Positions 1-5,635 of a DNA stretch of 5,849 nucleotides are shown in pieces (the first letter of the stretch is position 1; each line of letters starts with the position of its first letter). A program made the position numbers and the translations under genes. The DNA lies in assembly GCA_027295645.1 (NCBI GenBank), contig JAPUKM010000276.1, forward strand, positions 1-5,849. Reading direction: 5' to 3'. Below the pieces are notes generated by a model. It did not search any database and was not told where the DNA came from. It saw nothing but the letters and a program-made list of their open reading frames with translations. Source of the stretch: Chloroflexota bacterium. Its GTDB lineage: Bacteria > Chloroflexota > Dehalococcoidia > Lucifugimonadales > JAPUKM01.

Positions 1-99
1 CGGAATGTGCTCGTTATCGTAGACATCGTTAAATAACGCCTCTTTGTCCGCCTCCACATCCATAGCCGCTATAAACAGGTGATTTGCCTGGTGGAGCAT
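1..99 (-). CDS. N-terminal fragment of a small EthD-like / dimeric alpha-beta barrel protein (partial)
   Basis: The minus strand reads an open 33-codon frame from an ATG at 99-97 to the window edge, so the gene continues beyond position 1. A GGAGG ribosome site lies 9 bases upstream of the ATG, which supports this start. The peptide begins MLHQANHLFIAAMDVEADKE and continues to a WYD-like segment, FNDVYDNEHIP. A hydrophobic first strand, an acidic MDV-E turn and then F-N-x-x-Y-D-x-E-H-I-P is the pattern I associate with small dimeric ferredoxin-like-barrel proteins of the EthD type, whose roles are mostly unknown and in some cases linked to degradation pathways. The gene is divergent from the metallo-hydrolase gene to its right. 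The fragment is too short to assign a function; the family call rests on this one motif. Confidence 0.6.
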   Translation of the reverse strand, partial: MLHQANHLFIAAMDVEADKEALFNDVYDNEHIP

Positions 100-204
100 A
101 GTTCCTAACCTCCAGTAGCATTTGGTGCAAGCACCGTCACGGTGGGTTGGCTTCCAATGCCGGGCTCGCGGGGGCAGACGCACGCTCAAAATATCGGGAA
201 ACGC

Positions 205-233
205 ACCTTATCTCCGTCAATGGTTTGTGTCAA
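205..233 (-). promoter_or_regulatory. Possible promoter for the leftward EthD-like gene
   Basis: On the minus strand a perfect TTGACA (233-228) is followed after 17 bases by TAAGGT (210-205), which keeps only the T1, A2 and T6 positions of the -10 consensus. Transcription would start near 198 and give a leader of about 100 bases. The -35 box overlaps the candidate -35 region of the rightward promoter. The weak -10 keeps confidence low. Confidence 0.3.
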
Positions 234-255
234 GAATATGCCAGCTGGCTATAAT
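227..255 (+). promoter_or_regulatory. Sigma-70-type promoter for the metallo-hydrolase gene
   Basis: A perfect TATAAT lies at 250-255, with GTGTCA (4 of 6 matches to TTGACA) at 227-232 and a 17-base spacer. Transcription would begin near 262, leaving a leader of about 60 bases before the ATG at 324. TTGTGT at 225-230 is an alternative -35 with a 19-base spacer. Confidence 0.5.
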
Positions 256-323
256 GACGGAGAATAGACATCACTTCGGGCGCTCTGACCTCTTGTGTAG
301 TCACGGATTGAGAAAGGGGTATC

Positions 324-1139
324 ATGCCAGACTACAAAATCACCGTAGGCAACGTTGAGATCACCTCTCTGTCCGATGGTGCGGGCGAAAACCTCATGGA
401 GTCCGCCTTTCCCAATGTCTCCCCGGACGACTGGAAGCGATACCCCGACTATATCTCGCCCGAAGGCAAATTCCCGGTCAACTTCGGTAGCTTCATCATC
501 CGCTCCCGGGGCGAGACCATCCTGGTCGACACCGGCGTCGGCCCCGACTTCCCCGGCCGTCTGCTGGACGAGCTCAAGACCAATGGGGTTGACCCAAACG
601 ATATAACCGTCGTCGCCATCACACACCTCCACTTCGACCACGTGGCCTGGAACATCACCATGGAAAACGAGAAGCCACGCCTGACCTTTCCTCAGGCCAA
701 GTACTGGATCCCCAGGGGCGACTGGGAGCACTACCGCCAGCCGGAGGTGCTGGCCGACTCGCCCCATATCAAGACCACGGTGCTACCCCTGGAGGAGCTG
801 GGCGCGTTGAGACTGGTCGACGGAGAGGATTCCATCACCAGCGAGGTCACCACCGTGCCCACGCCCGGTCATACGCCGGGCCACATGAGTCTCGCCATCA
901 GCTCCCAGGGGCAGCGGGGATTCATCCTTGGAGACGTGGCCAACTTTCCCTTCCAGGTCCAGCAGCCGGACTGGAAGATGTCCTTTGACCTCGACCCGGA
1001 CATGGCCTCTCGGACCCGCGAGGCCGTCCTGGAGCGGCTGGAGCGGGAGGGGGGCACCGTCGGCGGAGGCCACTTCACGCCCCCGAGCTTCGGACGCGTC
1101 CTGCGTAGCGAGGGCCGGCGCTACTGGCAAGTCCTATAA
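324..1139 (+). CDS. Metallo-beta-lactamase-fold hydrolase
   Basis: The 271-residue protein is a probable cytoplasmic di-metal hydrolase of the metallo-beta-lactamase superfamily. Seen directly: a strand and metal-site lead-in LVDTGVG at 67-73, the metal motif HLHFDH (His101, His103, Asp105, His106), TPGHTPGH with His183 and His187, LGDV with the bridging Asp204, and GGGHF with His250. All expected zinc ligands are present, so the enzyme should be active. There is no signal peptide. Length and motif order resemble the group holding AHL lactonases and methyl parathion hydrolase, which open lactones or cleave esters, but the substrate cannot be read from sequence. The ATG is preceded by AGAAAGGGG four bases upstream. 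Its stop overlaps the end of the convergent transporter gene by 6 bp. The gene is divergent from the EthD-like gene and has its own TATAAT promoter. Confidence 0.93.
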   Translation: MPDYKITVGNVEITSLSDGAGENLMESAFPNVSPDDWKRYPDYISPEGKFPVNFGSFIIRSRGETILVDTGVGPDFPGRLLDELKTNGVDPNDITVVAITHLHFDHVAWNITMENEKPRLTFPQAKYWIPRGDWEHYRQPEVLADSPHIKTTVLPLEELGALRLVDGEDSITSEVTTVPTPGHTPGHMSLAISSQGQRGFILGDVANFPFQVQQPDWKMSFDLDPDMASRTREAVLERLEREGGTVGGGHFTPPSFGRVLRSEGRRYWQVL

Positions 1140-2456
1140 GTCGCCCTGAGCTGGCGATACCTGCTCCGCTTTCGTGGGCGGCTTCGCGAACAGGACCACA
1201 AAAGCGCTTATCAGGAACAGGCCCACAAGGACTTCAAACGCTCGGAAGTAGGTCCCCTGCGCGTCGTAGGCCATGCTGACCAGCACCGGTCCCAGCGCCA
1301 CTGAGCTGGTGGTTATCGCCATCATGGTGCCCCGTATCGTGCCCACGAAGTCCCGGCCAAAGTAGTTGGCGATACCGACGCTCGTCAGCACCACTGTGCC
1401 GCCGATGTTCAGCCCGTAGACCACGCTGAAGAGAAAGAGCATGGGCGCGAACCCCAGGTTCAGGCCCGTGAGCAGGATGAGCAGCCCCAGGACATCCCCA
1501 AAGTAGGACGCGGCCATGCAGTACCGTACTGGGTACCGCTCCACCAACAGGCCCCAGATGATCCTGGCCGCCGCTGCCGAGATGGCCAGCGTGCCGAGCA
1601 CTCCCGCTGCCACCGCACTTGAGAAACCCTCGTCCGTAATATAGCTGTAGTGGTGTATCACTACTGAAGAGGAGGGAAACCCTGCGATCACCTGCGCCGC
1701 CAGCAGAATCCACAGCGCCCTCGTCCTCAATGCCTCCTTCAGACGCCAGGAGTAGGCGGATTCCATATTTCCCTTTCGCTGGAATAAGGCTTGCACCTCC
1801 TCCCGGCTCTTGGCTCCGTCCGGCAGGAGACCCATGTCCTCCGGCTGCCGGGCCATCAGGAAAGAGAAGGGGAGCAGCAGGCCGAAGAAGATCGCGGCTA
1901 TGACCAGCCAGGCGGCCTCCCAGCCACTGATCGCAATGACCACCCCGACCAGCGGGGCCAGTATGACGCCCGCCGCCACATTACCCATCGTGCCGAAGGC
2001 TATCGCCCTGCCCCGGAGCCGGATGAACCACTTGCTCACCGTGGCCTCGGTCACCACGCCTCCCGCGCCGGTCCCTCCGCTCAGACCCATCAGGCCGAAC
2101 AGTGCGTAGAACTGCCATATCGTTACGACGCGGCTCAGGAGCAGCATCGCGATCCCACCCACTATCGCCGTAAGCATCATGAGGTAGCGTGGGCCGTGCC
2201 GGTCCACAAGACGTCCGAATACCGGTGATAATGCGGCCCCCGCATACGTGCGTACCGTCAGTGCCCCGGTCATGGCGGTGCGGCTCCAGCCCAGGCCCTC
2301 GGACATCGGTTTGATGAAGACACCAAAGGTGAAGGCCTGAATCCCTCCACCGGAGAAGGAGGCGAAAAAAGCAGCGGTTACTATGACCCAGCCGTAGAAG
2401 AAGGGAACGCGGTGGGAAACGGCGGTGCGTATATCCCGGTCAATAAATCTCGGCAC
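1134..2456 (-). CDS. Major facilitator superfamily transporter, OFA/monocarboxylate-like
   Basis: This 440-residue inner-membrane protein has the hydrophobic pattern of a 12-helix major facilitator. The first helix opens with FFYGWVIV (19-26), a hallmark I associate with the oxalate:formate antiporter and monocarboxylate transporter groups. The loop between helices 2 and 3 carries GRLVDRHGPR (81-90), the MFS motif A. WFIRLRGRAIAFGTMG (143-158) matches the helix 4-5 region of these groups. A hydrophilic central loop lies at about 203-245, and YFGRDFVGTIRG (365-376) repeats the motif in the second half. The start is GTG, with AAGGAA six bases upstream; it keeps the short N-terminal tail before helix 1. 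A strong promoter lies just upstream. The likely cargo is a small carboxylate or organic anion, but this is family-level inference. It runs divergently from the quinone oxidoreductase and converges on the metallo-hydrolase. Confidence 0.92.
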   Translation of the reverse strand: MPRFIDRDIRTAVSHRVPFFYGWVIVTAAFFASFSGGGIQAFTFGVFIKPMSEGLGWSRTAMTGALTVRTYAGAALSPVFGRLVDRHGPRYLMMLTAIVGGIAMLLLSRVVTIWQFYALFGLMGLSGGTGAGGVVTEATVSKWFIRLRGRAIAFGTMGNVAAGVILAPLVGVVIAISGWEAAWLVIAAIFFGLLLPFSFLMARQPEDMGLLPDGAKSREEVQALFQRKGNMESAYSWRLKEALRTRALWILLAAQVIAGFPSSSVVIHHYSYITDEGFSSAVAAGVLGTLAISAAAARIIWGLLVERYPVRYCMAASYFGDVLGLLILLTGLNLGFAPMLFLFSVVYGLNIGGTVVLTSVGIANYFGRDFVGTIRGTMMAITTSSVALGPVLVSMAYDAQGTYFRAFEVLVGLFLISAFVVLFAKPPTKAEQVSPAQGDL

Positions 2457-2504
2457 TACCGCTTCCTTGGAGAGTCGATGCCACGGGGAGAGGGACTCGG
2501 CCCG

Positions 2505-2532
2505 ATTGTAGTCTGATGCGTGAGCGTGTCAA
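2505..2532 (-). promoter_or_regulatory. Sigma-70-type promoter for the MFS transporter gene
   Basis: The minus strand has a perfect TTGACA at 2532-2527, a 16-base spacer and TACAAT (5 of 6) at 2510-2505. Initiation near 2498 would give a leader of about 40 bases before the GTG start at 2456. This is the best-matching promoter in the window. Confidence 0.6.
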
Positions 2533-2550
2533 GGGTGGAGTTCAACGTGA

Positions 2551-2556
2551 TATAGT
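2551..2556 (+). promoter_or_regulatory. Possible -10 box for the quinone oxidoreductase gene
   Basis: TATAGT at 2551-2556 matches the -10 consensus at 5 of 6 positions and sits 43 bases before the ATG at 2600. The -35 is poor: GTGTCA at 2526-2531 leaves a 19-base spacer and coincides with the -35 of the leftward transporter promoter. If real, the two promoters share bases and would compete for RNA polymerase. Confidence 0.35.
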
Positions 2557-2599
2557 ACCAGTTCGTGCGTCCCAGCATCACCAGTTGAGGGAGTCCATC

Positions 2600-3571
2600 A
2601 TGCGTGCCGTGCTTGTGTACACATCGGATACAGGTCGCCGGTTTCAGATAGAGGAGATTCCCACGCCGGCTCCACGCCCGGACCAACTGCTCGTGCGGGT
2701 GGAGGCCACCAGCATCAACTTCGCGGACCTGAGCTATGGAATCGGCCGGCCACCTCCGGCCAACGAACCCTTCGTCCCGGGCCTCGATGTGGCGGGTACC
2801 GTCGAGGCCGTCGGCCCCCACGTCACCGGTTGGAAGAAGGGCGACCCCGTGGTGGCGCTGGTCAGTCGCGGGGCCTATGCTGAGTTCGTGCCGGCCAGGC
2901 CCGTCCTGGCGTGCTCTCCTCCAAAGGGCATGAGCATGCAGGAGGTCGCCTCAGTCCCCTGCGTTTTCCTCACCGCCTGGTACGGCCTCACCAAGTTCGC
3001 CGGCACAAAGCCGGGAGAGACGGTCCTGATTCACGCGGGCGGCAGCGGCGTCGGTGTCGCGGGCATCCAGATCGCGCGGGCCCTCGGAGCGCGGGTCATC
3101 ACCAGTGCGGGCAGCGACGCCAAGCTCGCCAAGGCCAAGGAGCTGGGCGCGGAGGCGGGCGTGAACTACACCACCCAGGACCTGACCGCGGAGCTGCAAC
3201 GTCTTACCGAGGGCCGGGGCGTGGACGTGGTGCTCGACCCGGTCGGCGGCCCCATCTTCGACGCCACCCTTCCAGCCCTGGCGACCGGAGGCCGTGTGGT
3301 GACCGCCGGCGGCCCTGCCGGCGCCCGCTCCGACCTCGACCAGGCCGCCCTCGACGCCAGGGGCCAGCGAGTCCTGCAGGTGGGGGTCTTCAACGACGCC
3401 GCCGAGGACACCGATCAGAGCGGCTGGACCCAACTCAAGGCCTGGTTTGAGGACGGGACACTCCGCCCGGTCGTGGACCGCATCCTCCCCTGGACACAGG
3501 CAGAGGCCGCCCAGCGCCTCCTGGCGGAGAGGGCGGTCTTCGGGAAGGTCGTCCTGACCGTAGGGGACTAG
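2600..3571 (+). CDS. Zinc-free medium-chain dehydrogenase, NADPH:quinone oxidoreductase-like
   Basis: The 323-residue protein is a soluble NAD(P)H-dependent reductase of the quinone oxidoreductase branch of the medium-chain dehydrogenase superfamily. The N-terminal GroES-like domain includes RVEATSINFADL (33-44) and GLDVAGTVEAVG (61-72) followed by WKKGDPV (78-84). The Rossmann domain carries HAGGSGVGVAGIQIAR (145-160), the cofactor-binding glycine turn, and GVDVVLDPVGG (207-217). The cysteine ligands of the zinc-dependent branch are absent. The length is typical. The frame is open back to an ATG at 2516, but I chose the ATG at 2600: GAGGGAG lies six bases before it and MRAVLV matches the usual N-terminus of the family. 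The likely reaction is reduction of a quinone or an activated double bond; the substrate is unknown. The gene is divergent from the transporter. Its last codons are duplicated about 160 bp downstream. Confidence 0.92.
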   Translation: MRAVLVYTSDTGRRFQIEEIPTPAPRPDQLLVRVEATSINFADLSYGIGRPPPANEPFVPGLDVAGTVEAVGPHVTGWKKGDPVVALVSRGAYAEFVPARPVLACSPPKGMSMQEVASVPCVFLTAWYGLTKFAGTKPGETVLIHAGGSGVGVAGIQIARALGARVITSAGSDAKLAKAKELGAEAGVNYTTQDLTAELQRLTEGRGVDVVLDPVGGPIFDATLPALATGGRVVTAGGPAGARSDLDQAALDARGQRVLQVGVFNDAAEDTDQSGWTQLKAWFEDGTLRPVVDRILPWTQAEAAQRLLAERAVFGKVVLTVGD

Positions 3572-3589
3572 TCAGCCAGACTTGTTGGG
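3557..3589 (+). repeat. Direct repeat copy 1, overlapping the 3' end of the quinone oxidoreductase gene
   Basis: This 33-bp stretch matches 3721-3753 at 31 of 33 positions, and positions 3565-3589 match 3729-3753 exactly over 25 bp. It covers the last four sense codons (T-V-G-D), the TAG stop at 3569-3571 and 18 bases beyond. Similar G/A-rich sequence continues a few bases further with small gaps. Confidence 0.9.
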
Positions 3590-3618
3590 AAAGGGGACAT
3601 CCTGCCAAAGATCGAAAG

Positions 3619-3660
3619 GTGGTCCTGGTGGGGCCAGCCAGGACTACGGACGGCAGTCCG
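3619..3660 (+). other. Two adjacent hairpins downstream of the quinone oxidoreductase gene
   Basis: The first hairpin pairs GTGGTCCTGG (3619-3628) with CCAGGACTAC (3638-3647) over 10 bp including one G-T pair, with a 9-base loop. The second pairs CGGAC (3647-3651) with GTCCG (3656-3660) around a GGCA loop. An alternative GGACT/AGTCC pairing (3641-3645 with 3655-3659) would exclude the first. No T-tract follows, so this is not a classical intrinsic terminator; protection of the mRNA 3' end or a repeat remnant are options. Confidence 0.5.
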
Positions 3661-3720
3661 AGGGTTCCACTGGTAATAGATAGACCGGGCACATGAGTAA
3701 CAGATAGGCGATGATAGGGA

Positions 3721-3753
3721 ACCGCAGAGGACTAGTCAGCCAGACTTGTTGGG
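3721..3753 (+). repeat. Direct repeat copy 2 in the spacer
   Basis: This copy sits 164 bp after the first. In the frame of the parent gene it reads ACC GCA GAG GAC TAG (T-A-E-D-stop), against T-V-G-D-stop in copy 1, and an in-frame TAG lies just upstream at 3715-3717. It is therefore not coding now. It could be a partial duplication or the leftover 3' end of a deleted paralogous gene. Confidence 0.9.
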
Positions 3754-3780
3754 GAAAAAGGAACTACTAGTGTATTGCTT

Positions 3781-3795
3781 CTAACGCTTCGTTAG
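3781..3795. repeat. Short perfect inverted repeat
   Basis: CTAACG (3781-3786) and CGTTAG (3790-3795) pair perfectly around a CTT loop. The stem is short and only half G+C. It could be an operator half-site pair or chance; no function can be assigned. Confidence 0.4.
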
Positions 3796-3830
3796 TCATC
3801 GCTTGGAGGTGCTTACCATGTAGGGGGAGT

Positions 3831-3929
3831 CCAGAGGGGATAACGACCCCCTCTGGTGGGGGAACTGGGGGACAGCCCCAGAAGCTTTTTCCTTCCCCTT
3901 CCTCGAAGAAGGAAGGGGACCAAGGGGGA
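3831..3929. repeat. Composite hairpin element, possible dispersed palindromic repeat
   Basis: Three hairpins follow one another. CCAGAGGGG (3831-3839) pairs with CCCCTCTGG (3848-3856) over 9 bp. CTGGGG (3865-3870) pairs with CCCCAG (3876-3881). TCCCCTTCCT (3894-3903) pairs with AGGAAGGGGA (3910-3919) over 10 bp around a 6-base loop. In addition, CCCCCTCTGGT (3847-3857) is nearly complementary to ACCAAGGGGG (3919-3928), which would frame the two inner hairpins. Such layered palindromes are typical of repeats present in many copies. I recall similar C-rich/G-rich spacer elements in Dehalococcoidia-like genomes, but copy number cannot be seen here. Confidence 0.55.
3865..3890 (+). terminator. 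Candidate intrinsic terminator
   Basis: A 6-bp stem, CTGGGG with CCCCAG around a GACAG loop, is followed after four bases by a run of five T (3886-3890). It would stop rightward transcripts arriving from the quinone oxidoreductase, though it lies about 290 bp after that gene. The T-run is short and also adjoins the next hairpin. Confidence 0.45.
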
Positions 3930-4051
3930 TGGTTCGGTACGGGGCAGATCGGCGGCGATGCGGTGCAATCGACTGTCCATTAGTAGCGACATTTCAAAAG
4001 CACTACACTGGATAACAGGTCCAGGTTAAAGCCTATCGCTAGGGGGACATC

Positions 4052-4771
4052 ATGGCGAAGATCAAGTCAGCAGGGGAGATCACCTTCAAAATCAATGGTG
4101 AGCACACACCTGGCTACCTCGCGGTGCCGGAGGCCTCAGCCCCGGTCCCCGGCGTTATCGTCATCCAGGAGGTCTGGGGCCTGAACGATGATATCAAGCG
4201 GATCGCCCGCATGTTCGCGGAAGCAGGCTACGCCGCACTGTCGCCCGACCTCTACCACGGCAATGAGTCCGAAGAGATGGAGGAGGCCCGCAAGTTCGCT
4301 ATGGCCATGCAGAAGGAGCGGGCCGCTCAGGACATCGATGCGGCTATCAAACACCTCAAGGCGCTTCCTGAAGTCCAGGGCAGTCCGGTGGCGATGATCG
4401 GCTTCTGCATGGGGGGTGGCCTGACACTGGAGACCGCCATCCGTGGCGGCGACATCGCCGTCGGAGCCTGCTTCTACGGAGGCACACAGACGGACCTCCA
4501 GCAGATTAGCCGCATCGGCGTCCCAATCTTCTGTGCATACGGAGCCGACGACCACCTAATCACCCTCGAACAGGTGGAGGGGATCCGTAAGGCCTTGGAG
4601 ACCAGCAACATCGACCACGAGCTCCGGGTCTATCAGGGGGCAGGACACTCCTTCTTCAACGAGGTCAAGCCGGACTGGTACCGCTCGGGGACATCCCAGG
4701 AGGCGTGGGAGCATGTACGCGTCTTCTTTGACCGTGCGCTCCAGAAGCTGGGCACCGCAACGCCCACGTAA
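4052..4771 (+). CDS. Dienelactone hydrolase family protein
   Basis: This 239-residue cytoplasmic alpha/beta hydrolase belongs to the dienelactone hydrolase family (carboxymethylenebutenolidase-like), whose founding member opens dienelactone to maleylacetate in chlorocatechol breakdown. Visible features: VIVIQEVWGLN with Glu40, the residue that in this family holds the nucleophile in its resting state; nucleophile elbow GFCMGGG with Cys119; ADDHL with the acid Asp167; and GAGHSFF with His199. The Cys-Asp-His triad is complete and the length is normal, so an active enzyme is expected; the real substrate may be another lactone or ester. AGGGGG lies five bases before the ATG. It is the first gene of a two-gene operon with the alpha/beta hydrolase-fold gene 23 bp downstream. 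No convincing promoter is visible in front. Confidence 0.93.
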   Translation: MAKIKSAGEITFKINGEHTPGYLAVPEASAPVPGVIVIQEVWGLNDDIKRIARMFAEAGYAALSPDLYHGNESEEMEEARKFAMAMQKERAAQDIDAAIKHLKALPEVQGSPVAMIGFCMGGGLTLETAIRGGDIAVGACFYGGTQTDLQQISRIGVPIFCAYGADDHLITLEQVEGIRKALETSNIDHELRVYQGAGHSFFNEVKPDWYRSGTSQEAWEHVRVFFDRALQKLGTATPT

Positions 4772-4794
4772 TCGCCTTCCCAAAGGAGCCCAGC

Positions 4795-5613
4795 ATGACC
4801 AGCGGCATCCTTCGCGCCTACGCCGACACGCAGTACGGCCAGGTCCATTACCGTCACCTGGGCCGGGGCCAGCCCCTCCTTCTCCTCCACCAGACCGCCA
4901 GCTCCTCCCAGCAGTTCGAGCCGATGATGCCCGCCCTGGCGTCCGGCTACCGCGTGCTCGCCCTCGACACCCCCGGCTACGGTATGTCCGATCCGCCTCC
5001 TCATCAGTACACCGTCGCCGAATACGCCCACTCCGTTGTTGCCTTCCTGGATACCCTTGGCATCGAGCGCGCATCGATCTACGGCCACCACACCGGCGCG
5101 GCGATCGCCTGCGAGGTTGCCGCCGCCTACCCGGACCGCGTCGACAGGCTGATAATGTACGGCCCCACCTATTGGGATATCCCCTCTGACGTGCTCGATG
5201 CCAGGAATAAGCCCCTCTCCTTGAAGGAGGACGGGAGCCACCTGACGGAGATGTGGGAGGATATCACCGGGCGCATCCGGGAGGGTCTCTTCCCCACGCC
5301 GTACTCCAAGGAGGCCCTGGATACAATTGAACGAGAGGTCCTGTGGAAGCTCATGGCCGGTGAGCGGTATAGAGAGGCCTACCACGCCGTCTACCGCTAC
5401 AACATCCTGGAGCGGCTACCGCTTATCGAAGCGCCCACCCTCGTCCTGGGCGGCGACCAGGACACCCTGCGAAGCGCCGTGGAGCCCGTCGCCGCACGCA
5501 TCAGGCGCGTACGCAGCCACATAGTGCCCGGTGGCTCCTACTTCACCAGCTACGACGATCCCGAAGCCATGGCCAAGCAGATACTCGGCTTTCTTGCCGA
5601 CCCCGGCGTCTAG
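4795..5613 (+). CDS. Alpha/beta hydrolase-fold protein with non-canonical active site
   Basis: The 272-residue protein has the full alpha/beta hydrolase plan: LLLLHQTASSSQQFE (28-42) in the oxyanion-hole position, VLALDTPGYGMSDPP (54-68), an elbow IYGHHTGAAIA (95-105), a helical cap at about 130-205 and LVLGGDQDTL (216-225) with candidate acid Asp221 or Asp223. The elbow has His99 where Ser, Asp or Cys should be the nucleophile. The stretch VPGGSYFTSYDDPE (244-257) has Tyr249 where the usual catalytic His of PGGGH-type motifs would align. I recall a subgroup of this fold with HQT and GHHTG-like motifs, so this need not be a mutation. Catalysis may differ or be absent. AAAGGAG lies six bases before the ATG. 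It is the second gene of the operon after the dienelactone hydrolase, suggesting a linked substrate. Confidence 0.88.
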   Translation: MTSGILRAYADTQYGQVHYRHLGRGQPLLLLHQTASSSQQFEPMMPALASGYRVLALDTPGYGMSDPPPHQYTVAEYAHSVVAFLDTLGIERASIYGHHTGAAIACEVAAAYPDRVDRLIMYGPTYWDIPSDVLDARNKPLSLKEDGSHLTEMWEDITGRIREGLFPTPYSKEALDTIEREVLWKLMAGERYREAYHAVYRYNILERLPLIEAPTLVLGGDQDTLRSAVEPVAARIRRVRSHIVPGGSYFTSYDDPEAMAKQILGFLADPGV

Positions 5614-5635
5614 CGCCGCCGGCTTGCGAATCAGC

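Larger units (their letters stand above)
3572..4051. other. 480-bp gene-free spacer rich in hairpins
   Basis: I see no credible gene here on either strand. The spacer holds the second copy of a 33-bp repeat, adjacent hairpins at 3619-3660, a small perfect inverted repeat CTAACG-ctt-CGTTAG at 3781-3795, and three strong hairpins in series at 3831-3919. ACTAGT occurs at 3731-3736 and 3766-3771, besides the one spanning the upstream stop codon. A promoter for the downstream operon should lie in 3930-4040, but only weak boxes are visible there (TACACT at 4004-4009, GATAAC at 4011-4016) without a good -35. Confidence 0.75.

Noticed and set aside
249..767. Leftward 172-codon open frame antisense to the metallo-hydrolase
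   Set aside because: The plus-strand gene has all metal-binding motifs, while the antisense product is low in recognisable structure.
2516..2599. Possible 28-residue N-terminal extension of the quinone oxidoreductase from an upstream in-frame ATG
   Set aside because: The ATG at 2600 has a good ribosome site (GAGGGAG, six bases away) and gives the usual family N-terminus. The extension overlaps both candidate promoters and has no family-like sequence.
2456..2821. Leftward 121-codon open frame upstream of the transporter
   Set aside because: It lies antisense to the start of the quinone oxidoreductase, covers the divergent promoter region and shows no recognisable motif.
2951..3433. Antisense and alternate-frame open frames inside the quinone oxidoreductase
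   Set aside because: Their arginine/glycine/alanine-rich content is typical of alternate frames in GC-rich genes.
3641..3675. tRNA-like look (GGTTCC near a GC-rich hairpin)
   Set aside because: No acceptor stem, D-arm or anticodon arm can be drawn around it.
3590..3728. Insertion sequence or mobile element bounded by the 33-bp direct repeats
   Set aside because: The 139-bp interval has no transposase fragment or terminal inverted repeats, and 25 to 33 bp is too long for an ordinary target duplication.
3992..4016. Promoter for the dienelactone hydrolase operon (TTTCAA with GATAAC)
   Set aside because: The spacer is only 13 bases and both boxes are weak. The alternative TACACT has no -35 at the right distance.
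4633..5385. Leftward 250-codon open frame antisense to the operon
   Set aside because: It is a GC-driven shadow of the dienelactone hydrolase and alpha/beta hydrolase genes; the plus-strand products have clear family motifs and it has none.
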